56,775 bases of DNA, taken from NCBI GenBank assembly GCA_964459985.1, contig CAYWOS010000013.1, positions 1 through 56,775 of the forward strand. Reading direction: 5' to 3'. Source of the stretch: CAYWOS01 sp964459985 (GTDB taxonomy: Bacteria > Bacillota > Clostridia > Christensenellales > Aristaeellaceae). Below, in pieces: positions 32,475 to 40,651 of this stretch. Under the pieces are notes generated by a model. It saw nothing but the letters and a program-made list of their open reading frames with translations. It did no database searches and was not told where the DNA came from. Position numbers and translations under genes: made by a program. Each line of letters opens with the position of its first letter. Position 1 is the stretch's first letter.

Positions 32475-33355
32475 CGCGGCGGGGCGTTCTGCTCTCCGGC
32501 CGGGGCGGGCTGTACGCCGTGCGCGACGGCGAGACTGGCGAGGAGTATACGCTGCGCGCCAAGAAGAAGTTCCGGCGTTTGAAGCTGACGCCGCTCGCCG
32601 GCGACGATATCCTTTATACCCCCGGCGAGGGCGAGGAACACGGCTGGATCGAGGACATCCTGCCGCGCCGCAGCCTGTATCTGCGCCCGCCCGTCGCCAA
32701 TGCCGACTGCGCCGTGATTGTCGTCGCGCCCGAGCCTGCGCCCGATTGGCTGTTGGTTGATAAGCTCATGCTCCTCGCCGCGCGGCAGTCGCTGAACGTG
32801 ATGATCGTCGTCAACAAATGCGATCTGGCGGCGGAGATGTGCGCGCTCGCCCGCGCCATGTATCGCGGCGCGCGCGCCGATGTGATCGCCGTCAGCGCGA
32901 AAACGGGCGAGGGGATCGCCGACTTCAGGGAAGCGCTCACTGGCAGGCGCGTCTGCCTGATGGGACAGTCGGGCGTCGGCAAATCGACGATCATGAACGC
33001 GCTGTTCGACCTGACGCTTGAAACCGGCGAGATCAGCCGCAGGATCGCGCGCGGCAGGAACACCACGCGGCATACCGAATTGTTCTTTATCGGCGATTTC
33101 GCTGTGTTCGACACGCCGGGCTTCAGCCTGCTGGAAGCGGACGATGCGATTGATCCCGTGCTTTTGCAGGATGGTTATCCCGAAATGGCGCCGTATATCG
33201 GACAATGCAAGTTTTCGCCCTGCTACCACGACCGCGAGCCGGGCTGCGCCGTGCGCGGCGCCGTCGCCGCGGGGGATATCCCGAAAGAACGCTACGAACG
33301 ATACGCGGCGCTGCTCGCGCAGTACCGGGAAACATGGAGGAACCGTTATGATTGA
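32471..33355 (+). CDS. rsgA: Ribosome small-subunit-dependent GTPase A
   Basis: 294 residues. A late 30S assembly factor with circularly permuted GTPase motifs. An OB-fold N-terminus (about 1-70) precedes G4 VVNKCD near residue 114, G1 GQSGVGKST near 162 and G3 DTPGFSLL near 215. The C-terminal zinc region has CKFSPCYHDREPGCAV near 248. It overlaps prkC (ATGA) and rpe (8 bases). Its place after the PrkC kinase is conserved, and RsgA homologues are kinase substrates in Bacillus. Confidence 0.95.
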   Translation: MTRRGVLLSGRGGLYAVRDGETGEEYTLRAKKKFRRLKLTPLAGDDILYTPGEGEEHGWIEDILPRRSLYLRPPVANADCAVIVVAPEPAPDWLLVDKLMLLAARQSLNVMIVVNKCDLAAEMCALARAMYRGARADVIAVSAKTGEGIADFREALTGRRVCLMGQSGVGKSTIMNALFDLTLETGEISRRIARGRNTTRHTELFFIGDFAVFDTPGFSLLEADDAIDPVLLQDGYPEMAPYIGQCKFSPCYHDREPGCAVRGAVAAGDIPKERYERYAALLAQYRETWRNRYD

Positions 33356-33986
33356 TATCGCGCCGTCTTTACTCGCCGCCGATCCGCTCAACCTGCGCGA
33401 GGAAATCGCGCGCGCCGGGCGCGCGGGCGTCACCGTGCTTCACATCGATGTGATGGACGCGCATTTCGTACCCAATCTCGCTTTCTCGCCCGCGACCTGC
33501 GCCGCCGTTCACAAGGCGTTTCCGGCAATGACGCTGGACGTGCATCTGATGATGGATAACCCGATGGACTACGCGGAAAACTTTATCAAGGCGGGCGCGG
33601 CGCGGCTGACGGTGCATATCGAGGCCGTCGGCGATCCCGTCCGGGCGATGGCGCGCATCCGCGAGGCGGGCGCGCGCGCCGGGCTGTCGCTCAAGCCCGC
33701 CACGCCCGTCGAAAGCCTGCTCCCCGCGCTCGATATGATGGATCAGGCGCTGATCATGACGGTCGAGCCGGGCTTCGGCGGGCAAAAGCTCATGCCGGAG
33801 CAGGTGGAGAAAATCAAATGGCTCCGCGCGGCGGGGTATCGCGGCGACATCGCCGTCGACGGCGGCTTGACGCTTGAAAACATGGAGATCATCAAGCGGG
33901 CCGGCGCGACGACGCTCATCATGGGCACGGCGTTTTTCCGCGCCGACGATCCGGCGCTTGTCGCCGCGCGCGTCAGGGAGGCGTAA
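33348..33986 (+). CDS. rpe: Ribulose-phosphate 3-epimerase
   Basis: 212 residues, a TIM barrel that interconverts ribulose 5-phosphate and xylulose 5-phosphate. Motifs: IAPSLLAADP near residue 4, HIDVMDAHFVPN near 32 (Ala for the usual Gly), DVHLMMDNP near 64, VEPGFGGQ near 140, and DGGL near 174, giving the usual metal-binding His/Asp set. The ATG at 33348 follows GGAGG and lies in the rsgA end. This is the last gene of the typical Firmicutes order here. Confidence 0.96.
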   Translation: MIDIAPSLLAADPLNLREEIARAGRAGVTVLHIDVMDAHFVPNLAFSPATCAAVHKAFPAMTLDVHLMMDNPMDYAENFIKAGAARLTVHIEAVGDPVRAMARIREAGARAGLSLKPATPVESLLPALDMMDQALIMTVEPGFGGQKLMPEQVEKIKWLRAAGYRGDIAVDGGLTLENMEIIKRAGATTLIMGTAFFRADDPALVAARVREA

Positions 33987-34816
33987 TGGGCAATCCGACG
34001 AATCAGTTTCATCATAAGCGCTCGCTCGGGCAGAATTTTCTGACCGACGAAGCCGCGCTCGACCGCCTGATCGAGCTTTCGGGCGTGCGGGAGGACGACT
34101 GCGTGCTCGAGATCGGCGCGGGCGCGGGCGATCTGACCAAGCGGCTGGCGCAAAGCGCCGCGCGCGTCGTCGCCGTCGAGATCGATAAAACGCTGATCCC
34201 GATTCTTCGCGTGGCGCTGGAACAGCATAAAAACGTCACGCTCGTCGAGGGCGACGTGATGCGCCTGAATCTCCCCGAGATCATGCGGGATTGCGGCGCG
34301 TTTTCGGTCGTCGCCAACATCCCGTATTATCTGACGACCGATTTGATGACGCTGCTCATGGCGTCCTCACTTCCGATCAGGCGCATATCGGTCATGGTGC
34401 AGCGCGAGGCGGCGGAGCGCGTCATCGCGCTGCCCGGCGCCAAGAATTACGGGATGCTCGCCGTCCGCGCGCAGTACCATTATGATCCGTACATCGCGCT
34501 TGACGTGCCGCGCGGTCTGTTCACGCCGCCGCCGCATGTCGACAGCGCGTTCGTCGTCCTGCCGAAAAGAGAAACGCCGCCCTACCGGGTGGACGATGAG
34601 GCGCTGTTCTTCCGCGTCGCGGCATCGGCGTTCGCCATGCGCAGAAAAACCATGCTCAATAACCTGACGACGGCGTTCGGCCTGCCGCGCGAGGCGGCGA
34701 TGAAATGGCTGAAAGACGCGGGTTTCAATGAAACCGTGCGCGGCGAAACGCTGTCGGGCGCGCAGTTCGCCTTGCTCGCCAACGCGTGCCCCGAAGCGCT
34801 CAAAAAGCATATTTGA
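33986..34816 (+). CDS. rsmA: 16S rRNA dimethyladenosine transferase (RsmA/KsgA)
   Basis: 276 residues. It dimethylates A1518 and A1519 of 16S rRNA late in 30S assembly. The N-terminal HKRSLGQNFLTD near residue 10, the SAM-binding VLEIGAGAGDLTKRL near 37 and the catalytic NIPYYLTT near 110 are typical, as is VMVQREAAERV near 132. GGGAGG lies five bases before the ATG, which shares one base with the rpe stop. It ends the yicC operon, where thiN or rpmB is more often found. Confidence 0.95.
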   Translation: MGNPTNQFHHKRSLGQNFLTDEAALDRLIELSGVREDDCVLEIGAGAGDLTKRLAQSAARVVAVEIDKTLIPILRVALEQHKNVTLVEGDVMRLNLPEIMRDCGAFSVVANIPYYLTTDLMTLLMASSLPIRRISVMVQREAAERVIALPGAKNYGMLAVRAQYHYDPYIALDVPRGLFTPPPHVDSAFVVLPKRETPPYRVDDEALFFRVAASAFAMRRKTMLNNLTTAFGLPREAAMKWLKDAGFNETVRGETLSGAQFALLANACPEALKKHI

Positions 34817-34857
34817 CAGGTATACTGCATCTCGCGCGACATGCCGACGCTCGGCTG

Positions 34858-35151
34858 TTACGCTTCTTTTTTTGCGGCGAGGCGCATGAGATCGTCAAAG
34901 CGCGACCAGATATACGGCGCGCTGTCGCGGCGGTGGGGAAGCAGGCAGTCGGAGCAGTCCTTGACCCCGCCCTCGATGTATTTGTAATTGCCGCCGCAGT
35001 CTTCGCCCAGCGCATAGAGCGGGCAATAGCAGAACATACAGTTGAAATCCCCGGGATTGTCCGTCTTGTGACAGGGAAAATACTCGCAGTCGGTATGGCT
35101 GAAAAAGGTGTAATGCGATTGGCGCGCCGCGCTGTCCACATCCTTGCTCAT
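34858..35151 (-). CDS. Small cysteine-rich protein (Cysteine-rich small domain)
   Basis: 97 residues, leftward. Nine cysteines and several histidines lie in a conserved pattern: TDCEYFPCHK near residue 20, FNCMFCYCPLYALG near 36, then CGGNYKY, and KDCSDCLLPH near 64. This matches the family named Cysteine-rich small domain, thought to bind metal and found alone or near cobalamin genes. No transmembrane part is visible. A GGGGGGA site lies before the ATG. It stands alone between 13-base inverted repeats (34811-34823 and 35193-35205). Confidence 0.87.
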   Translation of the reverse strand: MSKDVDSAARQSHYTFFSHTDCEYFPCHKTDNPGDFNCMFCYCPLYALGEDCGGNYKYIEGGVKDCSDCLLPHRRDSAPYIWSRFDDLMRLAAKKEA

Positions 35152-35184
35152 CGGTATCCCCCCGCAATGTCTTTTATTTGTACT

Positions 35185-35193
35185 ATTATAGCA
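35185..35193 (-). promoter_or_regulatory. Extended -10 of the Cys-rich gene
   Basis: Read leftward, TGC-TATAAT is an extended -10. A TTGACA lies only seven bases upstream, too close to serve as the -35, and no good -35 is seen at 17 bases. Confidence 0.55.
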
Positions 35194-35210
35194 TACCTGT
35201 CAAATGCCGT

Positions 35211-35239
35211 TTGACACGCGCGAATCGCTCCCGTATAAT
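35211..35239 (+). promoter_or_regulatory. Promoter of the acyl-CoA synthetase gene
   Basis: TTGACA (35211-35216), 17-base spacer, TATAAT (35234-35239), a full consensus pair. Confidence 0.85.
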
Positions 35240-35291
35240 AGAATCGCTTTGTAGGAACGGGCGTTTCGCCCGGCAGCGGAGGTAGGAAAGC

Positions 35292-36923
35292 GTGGTTATC
35301 ACCGATTTTCTGGAGAAGAATGCCAAAATCGAGCCGAACAACGTGGCGCTGGTCGAAGTGAACCCCTCTTTACAGCCCGATCACAACGTCACATGGCGTG
35401 AATATAACCTGATCGAGAGCGCGTCCGGCGGGCGATACCGCCGCGAAATCACCTGGCGGGAGTTTGACAGGACGGCGAACCGCTTCGCCAACCTGTTGTT
35501 GTCGCGCGGCGTGCGCAAGGGCGACAAGGTGGGCATCCTGCTCATGAACTGCCTCGAATGGCTGCCGATCTATTTCGGCGTGCTTAAGACGGGCGCGCTT
35601 GCCGTGCCGATGAATTTCCGTTATACGGCGGAAGAAATCCAGTACTGCCTCGGGCTGGCTGACGTGTCGATGCTCGTGCTCGGGCCGGAATTCGTCGGGC
35701 GCGTCGAAAAGGTACGCGGCAATCTGAACATTCGCGATTATTTCTTCGTGGGCGAGGACACGCCCGATTTTGCCGATAACGTCGATCGCTTCATGGCGTA
35801 TTGCGCCGATGGCGCGCCCGCCGTCGAGCTGTTCGAGGACGACGACGCGGCGATCTATTTTTCATCCGGCACCACCGGCTTTCCCAAGGCGATCCTGCAC
35901 AGCCACGAGGCGCTCGTGAGCAGCTGCGTGACCGAGCAAAAGCATCACGGGCAGCAACGGGACGACGTGTTCCTGTGTATTCCACCGCTATATCACACCG
36001 GCGCGAAGATGCACTGGTTCGGTAGCCTTTTGTCCGGCGGGCGCGCGGTGCTGCTGCGCAGCGTGCGCCCCGATTGGGTGCTGCAAACGGTTTCGGATGA
36101 GAAAGTGACTATCGTATGGCTGCTCGTGCCGTGGGCGCAGGATATTCTGGAGGCCATTGACAACGGCTCGGTCGATCTCAAGCAGTACCGCCTGTCGCAG
36201 TGGCGGCTGATGCATATCGGCGCGCAGCCCGTGCCGCCCAGTCTGATTCAGCGCTGGCATAAGGTTTTCCCCGCGCAGCAGTACGATACCAATTACGGAT
36301 TGAGCGAATCTATCGGCCCGGGCTGCGTGCATCTGGGCGTTGAAAACCTGCATAAGGTCGGCGCGATCGGCAAGGCGGGCTACCAATGGAAAACGCGCAT
36401 TGTGGACGAGCGCGGGCGCGACGTTCCGCGCGGCGAGGTCGGTGAACTGATCGTAACGGGCGCGGGCGTGATGCGCCGCTACTACAAGAACGAGCGCGCC
36501 ACGCGCGAATCCATCCGCGACGGCTGGCTGTACACCGGCGACATGGCGCGCGAGGACGAGGACGGCTTCATCTATCTGGTCGACCGCAAAAAGGACGTGA
36601 TTATTTCAGGCGGCGAAAACCTGTACCCCGTGCAGATCGAGGATTTCCTGCATACGCATCCCAAAATCCGCGACGTCGCGGTCATCGGGATGCCCGACGA
36701 GCGGCTTGGCGAGATTGCCGCCGCGATCATCGAAACCGTTTCGGGCGAAACGCTGACGACGGACGAGGTGGACGATTTCTGCCTTGAGCTGCCGCGCTAC
36801 AAGCGTCCGCGCAAGATCATTTTTGCCGACGTGCCGCGCAATCCGACGGGGAAGATCGAAAAGCCTAAACTGCGCGAAATGTACGGCGCGGCGCGGCTTG
36901 TCGAGGAACAAACGACGAAATAA
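35292..36923 (+). CDS. Acyl-CoA synthetase / AMP-dependent ligase
   Basis: 543 residues of the ANL adenylating family, which activate a carboxylic acid with ATP and pass it to CoA. The AMP-binding P-loop is YFSSGTTGFPKAI near residue 192. Later core motifs are NYGLSES near 334, GWLYTGDMAREDEDGF near 412 and DRKKDVIISGGENLYP near 431. The C-terminal Lys is in NPTGKIEKPKL near 518. The start is a GTG at 35292 with GGAGG upstream. The substrate (medium- or long-chain fatty or other acid) cannot be set. It stands alone, between its own promoter and a strong terminator, with no fatty-acid genes nearby. Confidence 0.88.
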   Translation: MVITDFLEKNAKIEPNNVALVEVNPSLQPDHNVTWREYNLIESASGGRYRREITWREFDRTANRFANLLLSRGVRKGDKVGILLMNCLEWLPIYFGVLKTGALAVPMNFRYTAEEIQYCLGLADVSMLVLGPEFVGRVEKVRGNLNIRDYFFVGEDTPDFADNVDRFMAYCADGAPAVELFEDDDAAIYFSSGTTGFPKAILHSHEALVSSCVTEQKHHGQQRDDVFLCIPPLYHTGAKMHWFGSLLSGGRAVLLRSVRPDWVLQTVSDEKVTIVWLLVPWAQDILEAIDNGSVDLKQYRLSQWRLMHIGAQPVPPSLIQRWHKVFPAQQYDTNYGLSESIGPGCVHLGVENLHKVGAIGKAGYQWKTRIVDERGRDVPRGEVGELIVTGAGVMRRYYKNERATRESIRDGWLYTGDMAREDEDGFIYLVDRKKDVIISGGENLYPVQIEDFLHTHPKIRDVAVIGMPDERLGEIAAAIIETVSGETLTTDEVDDFCLELPRYKRPRKIIFADVPRNPTGKIEKPKLREMYGAARLVEEQTTK

Positions 36924-36960
36924 CGCGCCATGCCGCGTCCAAGGAAACCAGAAATGAGTA

Positions 36961-37008
36961 AACCGCCCGTTCGTTCGGCGTCGACCGATTGAACGGGCGG
37001 TTGTTTGC
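36961..37008. terminator. Bidirectional terminator between convergent genes
   Basis: A perfect 12-base stem (AACCGCCCGTTC / GAACGGGCGGTT) with an 18-base loop, followed by TTGTTT on the plus strand. It serves the acyl-CoA synthetase and, from the other side, the ABC exporter ending at 37013. Confidence 0.82.
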
Positions 37009-37012
37009 GCTC

Positions 37013-38776
37013 TTATGCCGGCACTTTGTCGGTATACAGCTTGTAGAGGCTGAAGTAGATGCCCTGCTTGCGCATGAGCTCCTCGTGGCTGCCGACCTCC
37101 TCGACGCCCTTGTCGGTGAGCACCCAGATGGTGTCGGCGTTGCGGATGGTGGTCAGGCGGTGAGCGATGGTGAACGTCGTGCGCCCCTTCGCCAGCTCCT
37201 CGAGCGAGCGCTGCACCAGCAGCTCGCTTTCGTTGTCCAGCGCGCTGGTCGCTTCGTCGAGGATCAGAATCGGCGGGTTTTTAAGGAACACGCGCGCGAT
37301 GGACAGGCGCTGTTTTTGCCCGCCCGACAGCTTGACGCCGCGTTCGCCGATGTAGGTTTTGTAACCGTCTTGCAGTTTCATGATGAAATCGTGCGCGCCG
37401 GCGCGCTTGGCGGCCAGCTCGACGTCCTCCATCGACGCGCCGGGCTTGCCGTAGGCGATGTTGTCCAGCACCGTGCCCGAGAACAGATAGACCTCCTGCT
37501 GCACCATGCCGACGGCGCGGCGCAGCGATTTGAGCGTCACCGTTTTGATGTCCCGCCCGTCGATCAGGATGCTACCGCCCGTGACATCGTAAAAGCGCGG
37601 CACAAGGTTAGCGAGCGTCGTTTTGCCCGAGCCGCTCGGACCGACGATGGCGATGTTCTCGCCGGGTTTGACGTGCAGCGAGATATTCGACAGCACCTCG
37701 TTTTTCTCGTCGTCGGCGTAGTGGAAGCCGACGTGCTCGAAATCGATTTTGCCGCTTACCTCGCCGAGCGCCGTCGCGTTCTCCTCATCGCGGATGTCCG
37801 GCTGAACATCCATCAATTCGCAGAATCGCTCGATGCCCGTCATGCCGCGCTGGAATTGCTCGGTGTATTCGACGATGCGGCGGATGGAGTTAATGAGCGT
37901 GGAGATGTAGAGCAGATACGCCGTGTAGTCGCCCAGCGTAATCCTGCCGTTGGCCAGAAACAGCGTCCCGACGATGACGACGGCGATGTACATCACGGCG
38001 TCGAACAGGCGCGTTACGGTATTGAAGCCCGCCATATAGCGGTACTGGACGGATTTGAGCTTCATGAACAGCTTGTTGCCGTCGGCGAATTTCTTTTCCT
38101 CGATGGCTTCGTTGGCGAAGGATTTGACGACGCGCACGCCGAGCAGACTGTCCTCGACCTGCGCGTTGATCTCGCCCACCTGATGGCGGCAGTCAGCGAA
38201 CGCGGCGCGCATTTTCTTGTTGAAATATTTCGTGGCGATCAGCATGAAGGGCAGCATGACGAAGATAATCAGCGTCAGCGTCAGGTTCATGCCCGAAAGA
38301 ATGATGAAGGACGCGACGATTTTTATGCCCGAAATGAGCAGCTCCTCGGGGCAGTGGTGCGCGAACTCGGTCACCTCGAACAAGTCGCTTGTGATGCGCG
38401 CCATGATCTGGCCGATTTTGGTGCTGTTGAAAAAGGAGAACGACAGTTTTTGCAGGTGCGAGAACAAATCATTGCGCATGTCCGTTTCGAGCATCGCGCC
38501 CATAATATGTCCCTTGGACTGCATGAAATAGTTGGCGGCGGCGTCGATGCCGCGCAGCAGGACGTACAGCCCGCCGAGTTTCAGTATCCAAGGCGTTTCG
38601 ATCGCCGTGTAATCGGCGACCGCCTGATTGGTGATGGCGCGGATAATCAGCGGGAAAACGATTTCGCATACCGTTGTCAGCACGGCGCAGACAAGATCGA
38701 ACGCCATCAGCTTGTAATACTTGCGGTAGTAGGGGAGAAAGCGCTTCATGAGCGATTTGGTGGGTATGTGCGACAT
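37013..38776 (-). CDS. ABC transporter, fused permease and ATPase
   Basis: 587 residues from the ATG at 38776, eight bases after AAAGGAG; longer readings run into the kinase gene. The N-terminal ABC type 1 membrane domain (about 15-310) has roughly six hydrophobic segments. The ATPase domain has Walker A VGPSGSGKTTLAN near 377, Q-loop MVQQEVYLFSG near 421, signature LSGGQKQRLSIARV near 480, Walker B ILILDEATSALD near 500 and the H-loop IAHRLTTI near 534. It is a half-size exporter of the MsbA/lipid-or-drug type and probably works as a homodimer, since no second half is adjacent. It lies 13 bases after the PfkB kinase in the ruv operon. Confidence 0.92.
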   Translation of the reverse strand: MSHIPTKSLMKRFLPYYRKYYKLMAFDLVCAVLTTVCEIVFPLIIRAITNQAVADYTAIETPWILKLGGLYVLLRGIDAAANYFMQSKGHIMGAMLETDMRNDLFSHLQKLSFSFFNSTKIGQIMARITSDLFEVTEFAHHCPEELLISGIKIVASFIILSGMNLTLTLIIFVMLPFMLIATKYFNKKMRAAFADCRHQVGEINAQVEDSLLGVRVVKSFANEAIEEKKFADGNKLFMKLKSVQYRYMAGFNTVTRLFDAVMYIAVVIVGTLFLANGRITLGDYTAYLLYISTLINSIRRIVEYTEQFQRGMTGIERFCELMDVQPDIRDEENATALGEVSGKIDFEHVGFHYADDEKNEVLSNISLHVKPGENIAIVGPSGSGKTTLANLVPRFYDVTGGSILIDGRDIKTVTLKSLRRAVGMVQQEVYLFSGTVLDNIAYGKPGASMEDVELAAKRAGAHDFIMKLQDGYKTYIGERGVKLSGGQKQRLSIARVFLKNPPILILDEATSALDNESELLVQRSLEELAKGRTTFTIAHRLTTIRNADTIWVLTDKGVEEVGSHEELMRKQGIYFSLYKLYTDKVPA

Positions 38777-38789
38777 GACGTGGCTCCTT

Positions 38790-39629
38790 TCAGGTGACTT
38801 TGGACAGATAGCGATGCGCGGCGTCGATGCCGCTTTGCGCGGACGCCATTGTGGATTTCCCTTGTGTGAGCGCGATGACGATGCCCGCCAGCATGGCGTC
38901 GCCCGCGCCGGTGAGCGGCACGCGCCCGATCGGGATCGCCGGCAGAACGCCGCTTTCGTCGGTGTCGGCGAAGCATACGCCCCGATCGCCCAGCGAGATG
39001 AACGCCCTTTGCGCGCCGGCGCGGACAAGCGCGCGCGCGGCGGCGAGCGGCTCGCTTTTGCCGGTCAGCGTCGTCGCCTCCATGAGGTTGGGCTTGATCG
39101 CCGCGAGAGAAGGCAGTATGCGCCGCATCCGTCCGGCTTTGGCCGTGCTGACGGGATCGGCGATAAGCGGGACGGCGACGCGCTCGGCGAGGAACGCAAG
39201 CGTTTCCTCGGACAGATTGGCGTCGATCACGCAGGCGTCCGCGCGATTGATGCGCGGCAGATGCGCGATGAGCGCCTCGGGCGTCAGCGCCTCCGCCGCG
39301 CGCATATCGTTGACGGCCGCCAGCATATCCCCGCGTTCATCGTGCACGCACAGATACGCGCAGGCGGGCGCGTCGGTTTCCACGGCGCAAGACAAATCGA
39401 TCCCGTCGCGCGCGCAAAGGACGCGCAGCAGATCGCTTTTTTCGTCGCGCCCGAGCGCCGTGACAAAGGAAACATCGGCGCCCGCTTCGATCAGGCGCGC
39501 GGCGATATTGCGCCCGACGCCGCCGGCGCGAAAAACGATTTCGCCGATATTGGAATCCCTCGGCACGAATTCGCCCGAGGGCATGCCGAGAATATCGAGA
39601 TTAACGCCGCCAACGACGGTGATGTTCAT
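38790..39629 (-). CDS. PfkB-family kinase, pseudouridine-kinase-like
   Basis: 279 residues of the ribokinase fold. The start ITVVGGVNLDILGMPSGEF and DSNIGEIVFRAGGVGRNIA near residue 25 resemble pseudouridine kinase (PsuK) more than sugar kinases. The C-terminal signature is PLTGAGDAMLAGI near 238 with the catalytic Asp. It overlaps queA as ATGA and so belongs to the ruv-queA operon; no pseudouridine-5'-phosphate glycosidase gene lies beside it. Another nucleoside or sugar substrate remains possible. Confidence 0.82.
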   Translation of the reverse strand: MNITVVGGVNLDILGMPSGEFVPRDSNIGEIVFRAGGVGRNIAARLIEAGADVSFVTALGRDEKSDLLRVLCARDGIDLSCAVETDAPACAYLCVHDERGDMLAAVNDMRAAEALTPEALIAHLPRINRADACVIDANLSEETLAFLAERVAVPLIADPVSTAKAGRMRRILPSLAAIKPNLMEATTLTGKSEPLAAARALVRAGAQRAFISLGDRGVCFADTDESGVLPAIPIGRVPLTGAGDAMLAGIVIALTQGKSTMASAQSGIDAAHRYLSKVT

Positions 39630-40651
39630 ACGATCAACATACAGTCGCCGAAAGAAAAGAACCTGTATTCCTTGGCGACCGCCTCGCGGTAGGCTTCCAG
39701 CGCCCGTTCGCGCCCCGTGAGCGCCGAAACGAGCATAAGCAGCGTGCTTTGCGGCAGGTGAAAATTGGTCATCAGCGCGTCCGTCGCCTTGAAGCGATAC
39801 CCCGGTTTGATGAATATATTCGTCATGCCGCCGCCGGCGCGGACGACGCCGCTTTCGTCTGCCGCCGTTTCCAGCGTGCGTACCGTGGTCGTGCCCGCGC
39901 AGACAATCCGGCCGCCGCCGGCGCGCGCCGCGTTGATGCGCTGCGCGGCTTCCTCCGTGACCTCGTAGTATTCCTCGTGCATGACGTGCTCTTCGACGTT
40001 CTCCGCCTTGACGGGGCGGAACGTCCCCAGCCCGACATGCAGCAGGATCGGCACGATATCGACGCCCTTTTCCCGGATTGCGGCAAGCGTTTGATCGGTG
40101 AAATGCAGTCCCGCCGTCGGCGCGGCGGCGCTGCCCTCGAAGCGGGCGTATACCGTCTGATACTGCGCGGAGTCCTGTAATTTTTCATGAATATACGGCG
40201 GGAGCGGCATTTCGCCCAGACGGTCGAGTAATTCTTCGAACACGCCGTCGTAGATGAATTTCACGACGCGCCCGCCGGCATCGGTCGTCTTGCCGATTAC
40301 GCCGCGCAGCAATCCGTCGCCGAAAACGACTTCGGCGCCCTCGCGCAGCCGACGCCCCGGACGCACCAGCGTTTCCCATGCGTCGATGTCCCTGCGGCGC
40401 AGCAAAAGCACTTCGACGGGCACGCCGGTGACCGCCTTGTGCCCGAGCAGCCGCGCGGGGATGACCTTCGTATCGTTCAAAACGAGCGCGTCGCCCGCGT
40501 TCAGGTACTCGACGATGTCATAAAACCTTTTGTTCTCGCGCAGCCCCGTATCGCGGTGAACGACCATCATGCGCGCGCTGTCGCGCGGGGAGGCGGGGGT
40601 TTGCGCGATCAGGCGCTCGGGCAGATCGTAATCAAAATCGCTTGTCTTCAT
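39626..40651 (-). CDS. queA: S-adenosylmethionine:tRNA ribosyltransferase-isomerase
   Basis: 341 residues. QueA transfers and isomerises the ribosyl group of SAM to make epoxyqueuosine in tRNA. It starts FDYDLPERLIAQTPASPRDS and has DALVLNDTKVIPARLLG near residue 52, AAPTAGLHFT near 173, and ATDALMTNFHLPQSTLLMLVS near 288, all typical. It overlaps ruvB and the PfkB kinase by four bases each. ruvA-ruvB-queA is a common order in Firmicutes and Proteobacteria. Confidence 0.95.
   Translation of the reverse strand: MKTSDFDYDLPERLIAQTPASPRDSARMMVVHRDTGLRENKRFYDIVEYLNAGDALVLNDTKVIPARLLGHKAVTGVPVEVLLLRRRDIDAWETLVRPGRRLREGAEVVFGDGLLRGVIGKTTDAGGRVVKFIYDGVFEELLDRLGEMPLPPYIHEKLQDSAQYQTVYARFEGSAAAPTAGLHFTDQTLAAIREKGVDIVPILLHVGLGTFRPVKAENVEEHVMHEEYYEVTEEAAQRINAARAGGGRIVCAGTTTVRTLETAADESGVVRAGGGMTNIFIKPGYRFKATDALMTNFHLPQSTLLMLVSALTGRERALEAYREAVAKEYRFFSFGDCMLIV

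Larger units (their letters stand above)
34811..35205. repeat. 13-base inverted repeats flanking the Cys-rich gene
   Basis: ATTTGACAGGTAT at 34811-34823 recurs inverted at 35193-35205. Each copy holds a TTGACA and lies outside one end of the gene. No transposase is present between them, and they may be unrelated promoter-like sequences. Confidence 0.5.

Noticed and set aside
34814..34829. TTGACA with TATACT just after rsmA as a promoter
   Set aside because: The two boxes are almost adjacent; there is no 16-18 base spacer and no gene downstream on that strand.
34842..34872. Short hairpin GCCGA-CGC-TCGGC then a T-run as a terminator for the yicC operon
   Set aside because: The stem is only five bases, the T-run is ten bases away, and that run encodes the Lys-rich end of the opposite-strand Cys-rich gene.
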